From Flavobacterium foetidum (lineage in GTDB: Bacteria; Bacteroidota; Bacteroidia; Flavobacteriales; Flavobacteriaceae): a DNA stretch of 64,000 bases. Under the pieces are notes generated by a model. The model saw nothing but the letters and a program-made list of their open reading frames with translations, was not told the origin of the DNA and did not search any database. A program made the translations under genes and the position numbers. Each line of letters begins with the position of its first letter. Positions within the stretch are counted from its first letter, which is position 1. Location: contig NZ_SJTF01000001.1 in assembly GCF_004634245.1 (NCBI RefSeq), positions 124,001-188,000 of the forward strand. Reading direction: 5' to 3'. Shown piece by piece: positions 35,684 to 44,511 of this stretch.

Positions 35684-37486
35684 ATGTCAAAGTTCTCCGA
35701 GCAAGTTCATATTTCAATAAGTTCATTTGAAAAAAATGTTATTTATTACGACCTGCAGCTTTCGCAAAAAATGGCAGATCACCATTATTTTTCTTTTGTG
35801 TGGCAATATAGCGGAAAAGCAGTAATCGATCCCGAAGACGAGGCTAAGGCCATCGCCAAGTACTCAGGAAGTGAAGTTATCTTTACCTTCAAAGTCAACG
35901 GAATTCGAGTGATGTCCAAGGGGATTATCAATGGACTGAAATCGGTCTATCTGCACGGAAGCGCCGCCGGGCTTCATGTCTTTGGCATAAGCCACACCAT
36001 AGCAATTGACGATATGGAAAAGTCGCGAATTTTTCTGGGAAAAAACCTAAAAGAGATTGCTTTGGAAATTTTTGCCGAAGAAAGCTCAGGAGAGTTTTAC
36101 CAGAGAGAAGCTATCGTGCCAACCTACACCAAAAGTTTTGCCTATAAGCCACAGTATAATGAAACAAATTTTACATTTCTAAAGAGGCTTGCAGAGCGCT
36201 ACGGGCAATGGTTTTATTTTGACGGAATGCGCATGCAGTTCGGGCAAACCAAACACAGCGACGTTAAGCTCATCAATGGATCGTCTCTGCATAAATTTAC
36301 AATCGAAGCCAATTTGGTTTCGCATAAGGCATCTTTTTCAGGCTATGATTACAACAGTGCCGGAAATATCAGAAATGCTGCCGAAAAAACAGAAACTGGA
36401 AGCCGAGACCGTTTTGCAGTTTCTATGGGATGGAACCAGCCTTCTGTAACCCGCCAAGGATTAAATCTGGGCGCTTATACCAACAATGCACAAAATAAAG
36501 AAGAGATAGACGAAATGGTAAGCCTGCAGACTGCGGGTAAAGATGCCAACAGTGTTTTTTACAGCGGCACTTCTTATCTGCCTATCGGAGTAGGGCAGGT
36601 TTTCACGATTCAAAATAAAACAGTGGAGCATGAACTGATAGCCGTAGAAGTTGTACATCATTCTGATGTAAACGGCAATTACAGTTGTGAGTTCAGGGCA
36701 ATTCCGGCAGACGTGTCAGCGCCTCATTATACCAATGTAAGAGCATTTTCGTATGCAGACAGCCAGCCCGCAACAGTTATTGACAACAACGATCCTGAGG
36801 GACTCGGCAGGGTAAGAGTAAAGTTTTATTGGGCAGGCTGGGGAGCAGAAAGCGACTGGATGCGTGTAGTACAGTCTTATGCCGGAGCAGGAAAAGGAAA
36901 TTATTTCAGGCCTGAAATCGGAGAAGAGGTTCACGTAAGCTTTGAAGGTGGCAATGCCGAATGCCCGTATGTTTCAGGAACGTACTACAACGGAAAAGAA
37001 AAACCGGAGTTTTTTGATCCCGAAAATAAGATTAAAGGCTGGAAGCTTCGTTTTGGAATGCTGTTTAAGTTTATTGAAAAAGTGGGCATCTGGCTTTCTG
37101 ACCCTAGTGGGAATGAAATTCATTTGGATGAAGAAAACAAAAACATAAATGTGACTTCGCCGGAAACAGTGACCATACGAGCTAAAAATATTGTTTTTGA
37201 GGCTACAGAAAGTATTACATATAAGGCAGGAACTCATATTTCTGGAAGCGCTGGGAAAAATATAAGTCATGAAGCAGGTAATGATATAAACATAATTGCT
37301 GGCGGTAAACTATTAGAAAATGGAGATGAAAAAATAGAGATCATTGAAGAGAAGATAACTATAAACTCAGCAGAACATATTGAAATGGCAGAGCAAATTA
37401 AGATTAATGCTACGAAAGGCGATATGACACTAAAAGCATCAAAAACGATTCATGCCAATAGTGGAGAAAACAGCAATTTTAATTAA
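35684..37486 (+). CDS. vgrG: T6SS spike protein VgrG (TssI)
   Basis: 600 residues. Residues 1-350 form the gp27-like hub (TYTKSFAYKPQYNETNFTFLKRLAERYGQWFYFDG). The gp5-like OB domain is at about 360-440 (NDPEGLGRVRVKFYWAGWG; YFRPEIGEEVHVSFEGGN). A C-terminal beta-helix needle with repeated short strands runs from about 480 (NINVTSPETVTIRAKNIVFEATESITYKAG). There is no fused toxin domain. The hub and OB coding sequence is noticeably GC-richer than the needle end and the genes that follow, suggesting a mosaic history. Confidence 0.93.
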   Translation: MSKFSEQVHISISSFEKNVIYYDLQLSQKMADHHYFSFVWQYSGKAVIDPEDEAKAIAKYSGSEVIFTFKVNGIRVMSKGIINGLKSVYLHGSAAGLHVFGISHTIAIDDMEKSRIFLGKNLKEIALEIFAEESSGEFYQREAIVPTYTKSFAYKPQYNETNFTFLKRLAERYGQWFYFDGMRMQFGQTKHSDVKLINGSSLHKFTIEANLVSHKASFSGYDYNSAGNIRNAAEKTETGSRDRFAVSMGWNQPSVTRQGLNLGAYTNNAQNKEEIDEMVSLQTAGKDANSVFYSGTSYLPIGVGQVFTIQNKTVEHELIAVEVVHHSDVNGNYSCEFRAIPADVSAPHYTNVRAFSYADSQPATVIDNNDPEGLGRVRVKFYWAGWGAESDWMRVVQSYAGAGKGNYFRPEIGEEVHVSFEGGNAECPYVSGTYYNGKEKPEFFDPENKIKGWKLRFGMLFKFIEKVGIWLSDPSGNEIHLDEENKNINVTSPETVTIRAKNIVFEATESITYKAGTHISGSAGKNISHEAGNDINIIAGGKLLENGDEKIEIIEEKITINSAEHIEMAEQIKINATKGDMTLKASKTIHANSGENSNFN

Positions 37487-37492
37487 AAAAAT

Positions 37493-37663
37493 ATGACAAT
37501 TAGAAAACAAGCCAAAAACAGCATATTGAAAGTAAATAAAAAACATGTTGTTATAGCTGGCGAAATAGAAAAAACTGCAGAAACCATAAAGCTGGTCTCA
37601 ACCTACGGAAACATAGAATTATACAGCGTTAAAAAAATTAAAAAAAATGGGAACATCAATTAG
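37493..37663 (+). CDS. Small 56-residue protein between vgrG and the candidate effector
   Basis: The frame MTIRKQAKNSILKVNKKHVV continues to KKIKKNGNIN. It starts six bases after vgrG and overlaps the next gene by 17 bases. It is very basic and beta-like. It may be a small adaptor linking the VgrG needle to its cargo. Support is positional: a tight fit in the operon and no other use of the gap. No family is recognised. Confidence 0.5.
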   Translation: MTIRKQAKNSILKVNKKHVVIAGEIEKTAETIKLVSTYGNIELYSVKKIKKNGNIN

Positions 37664-38531
37664 TCTTGGCGATTATGAGCCAGAAAGAATACCAGAGCCT
37701 TGGGAAAAACATCCAAGGGTTAATCTAAAATGGGCTTATTACACTCAAAGTATTTCGATGAATATAAATGGGAAGTCTCATTGTGTAACAGCATTAACAA
37801 GTTTGAAAAAATATTCTGGATATGGAGATGAAAAGGGAGATGGTTTTCCTAATCAACAAGACAAAGATGTATATGCAAGTGCTCTAAATATCTACATAAA
37901 TAATATTGGAGAAGTAATTGGCGGTGATTGTGTACGGACAACATATAGAACTATTGCAGATGCAAAAGGTATAGAAGAACTCGATAGAAGTTTCGGTGTA
38001 AAAAGAGAAAAAGATATTTTAATAGATGGTCCGGAATTACATCGTCTTATAGTTGAGAAAGGAAGAGTAAGATTTAGAAATGGAAAGGAGCATATTTTAA
38101 ATTCTTTCCTTAACTATATTAGAGAAGCAATGATGATTAATAGAACACTAGATCAAAATTATACACGTATAATAATATCAGAAGATAAATCAAAAATAGA
38201 AAAGATATTAGCTAGAATTGGTATAGCAGGTGGATTAGTAGGATTTATACCTTTTTCCGAAACTGCTGGAGTTGCTATTGTAGCTAAAGAAGTTGTTTCG
38301 GTATTTTGTTTTTTATTGGGTCTGGAACCTGAAATTAATACATTGGATAAAGCTTTTCCAATGTATGACATATATCAAATAGGTAAAAAATCCTATCATC
38401 AAGATTATTTGGCAGTGCAAGGACAAGATGGTGAATTTTACCAGCAGAAAGATGGTATACAAGAACCAAGAGAAGAAGATATTTTAAAAGGAATTGAACC
38501 TGTAATAGAATTTAAAAAAAAGATTAAATAA
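37647..38531 (+). CDS. Candidate T6SS effector of unknown activity
   Basis: 294 residues, no signal peptide, directly behind vgrG. The N-terminal 190 residues are polar. Residues about 190-235 hold two hydrophobic stretches (ILARIGIAGGLVGFIPF and VAIVAKEVVSVFCFLLGL) that could insert into membranes. No catalytic motif is recognised. Its stop overlaps the start of a lipoprotein gene (TAATG), the usual arrangement for a toxin and its immunity protein. A pore-forming or membrane-targeting toxin is one possibility; an enzyme with an unrecognised fold is another. Confidence 0.6.
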   Translation: MGTSISLGDYEPERIPEPWEKHPRVNLKWAYYTQSISMNINGKSHCVTALTSLKKYSGYGDEKGDGFPNQQDKDVYASALNIYINNIGEVIGGDCVRTTYRTIADAKGIEELDRSFGVKREKDILIDGPELHRLIVEKGRVRFRNGKEHILNSFLNYIREAMMINRTLDQNYTRIIISEDKSKIEKILARIGIAGGLVGFIPFSETAGVAIVAKEVVSVFCFLLGLEPEINTLDKAFPMYDIYQIGKKSYHQDYLAVQGQDGEFYQQKDGIQEPREEDILKGIEPVIEFKKKIK

Positions 38532-39199
38532 TGAAAAAACTATTATTAATATTCTTGATTTCAGTTATTTCTTGTACTAAAACTGATAGAATCAATCATT
38601 ACATAAATCAAAATTTAAGCGAACAAGAATTGCTCGATAATGGGTTTTACAAATATCAAAGAATAGTATATGAGGGAATAGTTGATGATCATAAAGATAC
38701 TGATTTATCATCTGAGCCCACAGTTGCATCTAAATTCAATCAAGTAACGATTGATGTTTTTTCTAATGTTAGGCCAAGAAAAGTTAATGGAATTCCTAAA
38801 GGACCGATTAATATATTCAAAGATATTCCAGAAAACGATATTAAGGGGAAAATTGTCACCTACTTTTTTAGAAATAAAAAATTATTTTATAAAAGTATAA
38901 TGACGCATCCTTTCAACAATGATGGAAAAAAGGAATTATTTAAAACAAAAGAAGATATTAAAAAATACTATAACAATTTAAAAATAAACAATGAAGAAGC
39001 CCCACTTGAAAGACTTCGAAATCATAATGACAGTATTGGATTAAGAGTAAAATTTATAATAAATAATTATGAATCCTATTTTTATTTATCAGATAGAAAT
39101 GAAATGATAACATATTATTTAAAAGAAAAAATAGGAAATGAGGATCACCTTACTTGGGATTTTTACGATGAAAACTCACTTTACAAGTTTGTTGAATAG
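38531..39199 (+). CDS. Lipoprotein, candidate immunity protein 1
   Basis: 222 residues with a type II signal peptide (MKKLLLIFLISVISCTK, Cys at 15). The mature part starts INHYINQNLSEQELLDNGFY and contains FFRNKKLFYKSIM and DIKKYYNNLKI. The ATG overlaps the effector stop by one base, indicating coupled translation. A periplasmic immunity role is inferred from gene order and predicted location. The next gene is a clear paralogue. Confidence 0.65.
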   Translation: MKKLLLIFLISVISCTKTDRINHYINQNLSEQELLDNGFYKYQRIVYEGIVDDHKDTDLSSEPTVASKFNQVTIDVFSNVRPRKVNGIPKGPINIFKDIPENDIKGKIVTYFFRNKKLFYKSIMTHPFNNDGKKELFKTKEDIKKYYNNLKINNEEAPLERLRNHNDSIGLRVKFIINNYESYFYLSDRNEMITYYLKEKIGNEDHLTWDFYDENSLYKFVE

Positions 39200-39299
39200 A
39201 ATAAGTTATACTTTACATCATACATAAGAGCAAGACAATCTTGGCAAGTATAAGGTTTGGTAAAAAAATATAAGAAAGAATATTTAAATCAATGTAACT

Positions 39300-39986
39300 A
39301 TGAAAATTAAAATTTCAGTATTAATAGTTTTATTAATTACTTTCATCCTTGATAAAGAGGTAATTAATCATTATCTACCTGAAAAAATAACCAGTAAGGA
39401 ATTACTTGATGATGGTTTTTATAAATACTCATTTACAGAAGAAGTTGATAATGATGAAAATGAATATGAGAATATTTCCAGAGTCATTCAGAGGTATGAG
39501 GTATATTCAAATATAAAACCTGAGATGTATAAAGGGAAATTCCGTCCCATGAATGTACCAAGTTTTATTAATCAAGACACAGGCAGTACCAAAAAAAGAC
39601 AAGATTATCTTCGAAACGAATTAATGAATAGAACTTTACTGTATGTTTTTAGAAATGACACTTTGTTATATAAAAGCATAACCGTTATCCGTCCACAAAC
39701 TGAAAATAATATTGCAGACTTAACGACTTCCGAAAAGATTAAAAGATATTACGATAGTTTAAAAGTTCCAATAAAAGCTATAATAGATAGAAACCAATTT
39801 AGTACACAAGAACATCCTACAATATACCTAATAAATAATCTTAGAACGGAAATTCAATATAACTATTCTGGTTATGATATGATTACTAATTATGGTAAAG
39901 AAAAAATGCCTGGATCAAATACTGTTTATCAATGGTACAGTAGAAGTGAATTTGTTGGAAGTAAAAATTTGAGTAAGGATAATTAA
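39300..39986 (+). CDS. Paralogous candidate immunity protein 2, lipobox lost
   Basis: 228 residues aligned end to end with the preceding lipoprotein: INHYLPEKITSKELLDDGFY, VYSNIKPEMYKG, VFRNDTLLYKSI, KIKRYYDSLKV and the C-terminal MITNYGKEK. The N-terminal hydrophobic segment (ISVLIVLLITFIL) is kept, but there is no Cys at the lipobox position, so it would be membrane-anchored or cleaved differently. It is probably a duplicated immunity gene kept against variant toxins. Confidence 0.62.
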   Translation: MKIKISVLIVLLITFILDKEVINHYLPEKITSKELLDDGFYKYSFTEEVDNDENEYENISRVIQRYEVYSNIKPEMYKGKFRPMNVPSFINQDTGSTKKRQDYLRNELMNRTLLYVFRNDTLLYKSITVIRPQTENNIADLTTSEKIKRYYDSLKVPIKAIIDRNQFSTQEHPTIYLINNLRTEIQYNYSGYDMITNYGKEKMPGSNTVYQWYSRSEFVGSKNLSKDN

Positions 39987-40017
39987 ATTGTTCCCTCTGC
40001 TCAAATATTCAATCCGT

Positions 40018-40282
40018 AAGCAGAATTATAAAATCTTGCAACGAATAATAATCTTGCAAAAGTATAAAGCTACTACATACGATTCAACAGACAATTTAAT
40101 TACAGACACTCACGTCTAGTATTGCGGAGATATTATTGAAACAATAGTGATTACATCAAATGGTGAAAAAAAATAACGGTTCAAACTCTCAAGACTACAA
40201 GATTACAAGATACGATAGAAATGGTAACTTGTTAGATAAACAAATATGGAATAAAGCTGGAATCGGCGGTCCTAATAAATGA
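40018..40282 (+). pseudogene. Broken gene remnant in the immunity region
   Basis: Protein-like sequence is readable with one in-frame TAG and one frame change at an A-run: KYKATTYDSTDNLITDTHV, stop, YCGDIIETIVITSNGEKK, then in another frame NSQDYKITRYDRNGNLLDKQ ending GIGGPNK. It looks like the tail of a decayed small protein, possibly a former immunity or cargo gene. The rest of the gap (39987-40425) shows nothing else. Confidence 0.5.
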
Positions 40283-40425
40283 ATCCAGACTAGATAAATT
40301 AAGAAATAAACTTTAACTAATATTTTTAAAACTTCTACAGGCATAAGTATTTTGTAGTACAGTCTATTTTTCGGCATTGTAAAATAATAATCAGAGCTAT
40401 AATAGAATCTAATTGCAAAATCTTA

Positions 40426-40758
40426 ATGAGGCTTATAACAATCTTAATGGCAATTCTTTTACTCAGTTGTACACACGACAAGTTTTCTGGAAATGTGTAT
40501 GACTTTGATAGCAACAAACCTATTCAGAGTGTATGGGTAAGTATTAATGAAAAGGCGACACAAACGGATAGTTCAGGATATTTTTGTTTAGATGTAAACT
40601 CTAAGTCAAGTTGTATTCTGACATTTAGAAAAGTAGGTTATTCGAGTAAACAAGTCAGCAGAAAACCTGATGCGTCAGAACAAGATAAGAATCTAAAAAT
40701 AAAAACCAGAACAATTTATATGTTTAGAAAAGAAAGTGATTTTATGACAAAAAAGTAA
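40426..40758 (+). CDS. Small lipoprotein with carboxypeptidase-regulatory-like domain
   Basis: 110 residues: type II signal peptide MRLITILMAILLLSC, then one beta-sandwich domain of the CarboxypepD_reg type (FSGNVYDFDSNKPIQSVWVS, DSSGYFCLDV, FRKVGYSSKQV). It precedes tssF by ten bases. It may be an envelope accessory of the system or the last member of the immunity cluster; the sequence does not decide. Confidence 0.65.
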   Translation: MRLITILMAILLLSCTHDKFSGNVYDFDSNKPIQSVWVSINEKATQTDSSGYFCLDVNSKSSCILTFRKVGYSSKQVSRKPDASEQDKNLKIKTRTIYMFRKESDFMTKK

Positions 40759-40768
40759 CTAGTATACC

Positions 40769-42601
40769 ATGAGACAAGAGAGAATAAAAGATAGAGTGCT
40801 AAAAAGAGCAGCAAGGGCATGGGGATTTTCGGATGTTCAGATGGCAGAATCGTTTGATCCAGTGGTGAACATGATGCTTAATGCATTATCGTATGAACTC
40901 GAAAAAATAGCGCACGAACTTGAAGATTCTAAAACTAGAATTGTGGAGAGAGTTTTAGAAATTATGTTTCCGCAAGTTGCCTCCGAAGCCAAGCCAGCCA
41001 GAGCAATCATGCATGCTTTGCCGATTGAAAACAATAGTGCGATTTCTCTGCAAAACCAAATGATGGTAGAAAGAAGACTTCATAATATCTATAATCCGTT
41101 GGAGCCAATTACTAAGGAAATTGCTCTTTCTCCGACATTGGAAGTTAAACTAGCTGCGTGTGAAATCAAATACATAGCTTATGAAAGAAATTTGCTTAAA
41201 ATATCGAATCTGTTTTATAAAGATGCAGTGAGAGATTATACCAATGTCTTACCTTCTGGAGAAATTGTTTTAGGAATAGAATTAAAGAATGCAAATGTTT
41301 TGGAACTGCAAGATTTGATGTTGTATATTGATATTAAAAACACACATCAAAAAGAAATGTTTCATTACTATTTAAAACAAATGAAATGCTTTCATGATTC
41401 AGTAGAGATTAAGGTCGAAGAGGGCTATAATATTCCGATAAATAATTTGGATGTCGACAATATCATCAATAGAAATTATACTCACTTAAACGAAATCATA
41501 CAGGAAGTAAACGAGTATTATTTTGATAATTTTTACACATTAAAAGGTATTCTTAAGTACAAACCAATAGACAAATATAGCGCCGATTATCAAGCTTTTG
41601 AAGAGATTACAAAGAATGAAGAAAACAATATCATCTGGATTAAATTGATTTTTCCTGAATCTTTGGTGCCACAAATCATAGAAAATGTTTCGTTTACGGC
41701 AAACTGTTTTCCCGTAATCAATAAAAAAAAGCATAGTATTGGAAAAACATTTGGAACCTTTTTGTCTTATGTTTCATTGGATACCGGAAATAATATCTAT
41801 TTGGATCTGGAGTCGGTGATTGACCCCTTTCATAATCATTATGAAATAAAAGAATTTAAAGAGGGGGTTGTCGAAGAGGGAAGCGCGGTTCTGCGAACTG
41901 GGGGAGTTTCGAGATTTGATGCTAGAAGCGCATCAGAATTATTGCAGAACGTCCTTGATGTTTTAAAAGACGAGAGTTCATCGTTTGCAGGTATTGGAAA
42001 AGATTTTACAAGCAGTGCTTTAATCGAAATAAACCAATTGTTAGAATCTGTACACCAGCAGGCGAAGGAAAGTAGCTTTACTAAAAGCAATGATCCTTAT
42101 TTAATGATTAAACCTAAAAATGATGATAGTGTTGGGAAAAACTTTTATATTAATTATTGGTCGACATGTGCAGAAGAAGGCAATGATATCAAAGCCGGAA
42201 CTACTTTAGACTCCAAAGACTTTATATTTGAAAGCAAAAGCATAACGCTTATGACCAATACTGTTGGCGGACTTAACAAGCAGAATAACAAAGACCGAAT
42301 TCTGGCGTATAGAAATGCTTTGCTCACAAGAGGGAGAATTGTGACTTTTGCCGACATCAAAGCATTCGGATTTAATCATTTTAAAAGTACTATAGAAGAC
42401 ATTAAAATAGAAAAAGGAACTCGAAAAGAGATTTCGGTAAAAGCTGGTTTTAGTCGGACAGTGGATATTTTTATAAAAACGAATCCTGAAGAAAAAAAAC
42501 AACTCTCAGATTCAGAGTGGAATTATCTATGTGATAGCTTTCTGAAAAATCTTAAAAATAAATCTTCAAACGTATTTCCGTATCGTATGTTTGTAGATTA
42601 A
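40769..42601 (+). CDS. tssF: T6SS baseplate subunit TssF
   Basis: 610 residues with the TssF pattern. The N-terminus RAARAWGFSDVQMAESFDPVV is followed by LNALSYELEKIAHELEDSKTRIVERVLEIMFPQ, the usual helical opening. The C-terminal domain includes LLTRGRIVTFADIKAFGF. With TssG, TssE and TssK it forms the wedge. It is the last gene of the plus-strand T6SS run and is separated from tssG by over 20 kb, with cargo modules between. Confidence 0.85.
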   Translation: MRQERIKDRVLKRAARAWGFSDVQMAESFDPVVNMMLNALSYELEKIAHELEDSKTRIVERVLEIMFPQVASEAKPARAIMHALPIENNSAISLQNQMMVERRLHNIYNPLEPITKEIALSPTLEVKLAACEIKYIAYERNLLKISNLFYKDAVRDYTNVLPSGEIVLGIELKNANVLELQDLMLYIDIKNTHQKEMFHYYLKQMKCFHDSVEIKVEEGYNIPINNLDVDNIINRNYTHLNEIIQEVNEYYFDNFYTLKGILKYKPIDKYSADYQAFEEITKNEENNIIWIKLIFPESLVPQIIENVSFTANCFPVINKKKHSIGKTFGTFLSYVSLDTGNNIYLDLESVIDPFHNHYEIKEFKEGVVEEGSAVLRTGGVSRFDARSASELLQNVLDVLKDESSSFAGIGKDFTSSALIEINQLLESVHQQAKESSFTKSNDPYLMIKPKNDDSVGKNFYINYWSTCAEEGNDIKAGTTLDSKDFIFESKSITLMTNTVGGLNKQNNKDRILAYRNALLTRGRIVTFADIKAFGFNHFKSTIEDIKIEKGTRKEISVKAGFSRTVDIFIKTNPEEKKQLSDSEWNYLCDSFLKNLKNKSSNVFPYRMFVD

Positions 42602-42602
42602 A

Positions 42603-42640
42603 AAAAACGCCGAAAAATATACTTTTCGGCGTTTTTGTTT
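42603..42640. terminator. Bidirectional terminator after tssF
   Basis: 14-bp stem (AAAAACGCCGAAAA with TTTTCGGCGTTTTT), 6-base loop, A and T runs on both sides. It lies between convergent tssF and the peroxidase gene, marking the right end of the T6SS locus. Confidence 0.88.
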
Positions 42641-42658
42641 GGTTGAGGTTTTATTCTG

Positions 42659-44443
42659 TTACTGGTATTTTTTATCCGTAAGCGTTTTCATAAAAGCAAC
42701 AAGCGCTTTTTCTTCTTTTACCGTTAAATTCAGTTTGTCGAAGGGAAGCGTCTGATTTTCTACTTCGTAACCCAAACCAATTCCGCCTCCCTTATTGTAA
42801 AAAGAAACGACTTCTTCCAGCGTTTTGAAAACTCCGTTATGCATGTATGGAGCTGTAACAGCCGAATTTCTAACCGTTGGCGTTTTGAAAGCACCAACCA
42901 ATTGTGGCATTTGATTGTAGATATAGCGGCCTTTATCTGGACTTAAAGATTTTCCCGAAGCTTCGTTTGGAGTTCCAATAACTTCGTGTTCGGTTTTAGA
43001 ATAACTTGGAGGAACTGTTCCGTTAAACAAAGGCGTAAAATGACAAGTTGCGCATTTGGCTTTCCCCATAAACAGGTTCATTCCTTCGATTTCTTCATTG
43101 TTTAAAGCATTTTTATTTCCTCGCATGTATTCATCAAATCGAGAATCAAAAGAGTTTAAAGAGCGAACATAACTTGCGATGGCATTTTGTATCTGCCATG
43201 CTTCTGGTTTAGAAGTTTTTGGATAAGCTTTTTTGAAAAGATTGATGTACTCTTTATCGAGCTGAATTTTAGCATGAATATTTTCCATTGAACCATGCAT
43301 TTCATCTTTGTTCTGAATCACATCAACGCTTTGTTTTTCTAAATCCAATTGGCGCATATCCCAAAATTGGGCATTTTGCAAAGAAGCATAGGTTAGGGTT
43401 GGCGTATTTCTGGCTAGATTCGAACCCGTTAATGAAACGTTCGTTTTTAGTCCGTCTGTAAAAGCTTTTTGAGGATTATGACAAGTTGCACAGCTTCGGT
43501 CGTTGTTTTTGGAAAGATTTTTATCGTAAAACAATTTTTCTCCTAAAACTGCCTTTTCTTTTGTAAAATTGTATTCTTCAGAAAGTACAAAAGCATTAAC
43601 ATCAAAAGCATCTTTATCGAATATAGTCTCGACTGTTGGCTTTAACGGACTGTTTTTCTTTACAGTTTTAATGTTTTCTTCTTTCTGAAAAGCTTTAATC
43701 TTTTTCGAAATCGGATTTAAAAATTCGGTTATAAAAAAAGCTCGGTCAAAAGCATTAAAATTATCATTCTCTTTGCAATACTGTTGCGCTTTTCCAATCA
43801 GAACTTTTAACTCAGACAATGATTTGCTATTGCTATTTATTTTTTCTAAAGATTTAGGAATCGAGATTAGACTTTCTCCAGCTTCTGGAATCGAAGATTG
43901 CAGAATCGGACTGTCAAAACCTGTAATTCCTAAAGCAATTACACAAAAAACACTTTGCTGAATAGCATCTAAAATATAATCATCGCTTATGGTAATTACT
44001 TCAAAAGTGCTTTTGAGGTGTTTGATATTCGATTGAAAAATGTTGAGTTCCCTTGTTAGGTCTTCCTTACTTTCAGAAACGTATTCGGGATAAATCATTT
44101 CTTCCATAACCTGAAATCCGTGCGGCTCAAAAGACCTGTTTTCTTCCAATTCCATTTCGTCCAAAGCAGGGCCGTTCATAAATCTGGCGGTTTCAGGAAT
44201 GAAATATTCAATGGCCCATTCGATTTTTTTATATGCTAAGCGAGATTTCTTGAACTGCTCTACAATTTCTTTTTGAGAAGAATTATTCTTTACAAGTTTT
44301 TGAAATTGAATGATTTCATTATTGAGTTTGGTCAAATCAATAAGTAAATCTTGTTTGATGGTTGCTTTTGAAGCTTCATTTTCTTTACATGAAAACAAAA
44401 AACAAAGCAGTATAAATACAAAAGTAAAATGCTTTAATTTCAT
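42659..44443 (-). CDS. Di-haem cytochrome c peroxidase lipoprotein
   Basis: 594 residues with a lipoprotein signal (FILLCFLFSC, Cys about 19). The N-terminal 260 residues are helical and of unknown role, common in Bacteroidetes members. The C-terminal half is a CcpA/MauG di-haem peroxidase with two CXXCH sites, Cys318-His322 (SCATCHNP) and Cys464-His468 (KCATCHFTP). It would reduce peroxide or act in an oxidative modification in the periplasm. It is downstream of the PhoX-like gene on the same strand. Confidence 0.9.
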   Translation of the reverse strand: MKLKHFTFVFILLCFLFSCKENEASKATIKQDLLIDLTKLNNEIIQFQKLVKNNSSQKEIVEQFKKSRLAYKKIEWAIEYFIPETARFMNGPALDEMELEENRSFEPHGFQVMEEMIYPEYVSESKEDLTRELNIFQSNIKHLKSTFEVITISDDYILDAIQQSVFCVIALGITGFDSPILQSSIPEAGESLISIPKSLEKINSNSKSLSELKVLIGKAQQYCKENDNFNAFDRAFFITEFLNPISKKIKAFQKEENIKTVKKNSPLKPTVETIFDKDAFDVNAFVLSEEYNFTKEKAVLGEKLFYDKNLSKNNDRSCATCHNPQKAFTDGLKTNVSLTGSNLARNTPTLTYASLQNAQFWDMRQLDLEKQSVDVIQNKDEMHGSMENIHAKIQLDKEYINLFKKAYPKTSKPEAWQIQNAIASYVRSLNSFDSRFDEYMRGNKNALNNEEIEGMNLFMGKAKCATCHFTPLFNGTVPPSYSKTEHEVIGTPNEASGKSLSPDKGRYIYNQMPQLVGAFKTPTVRNSAVTAPYMHNGVFKTLEEVVSFYNKGGGIGLGYEVENQTLPFDKLNLTVKEEKALVAFMKTLTDKKYQ

Positions 44444-44460
44444 AATGGTATTTTAATGAA

Positions 44461-44490
44461 AACAACCCTTATCGAAGAATAAGGGTTGTT
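44461..44490 (-). terminator. Hairpin between PhoX-like and peroxidase genes
   Basis: Perfect 12-bp stem (AACAACCCTTAT with ATAAGGGTTGTT) and a 6-base loop, located after the PhoX-like stop and 17 bases before the peroxidase ATG. On the minus strand it is followed by TTTTCATT, a weak T tract. It may be a partial terminator or a processing site. Confidence 0.6.
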
Positions 44491-44511
44491 GCTAGATTTT
44501 TGCTGTAATTA

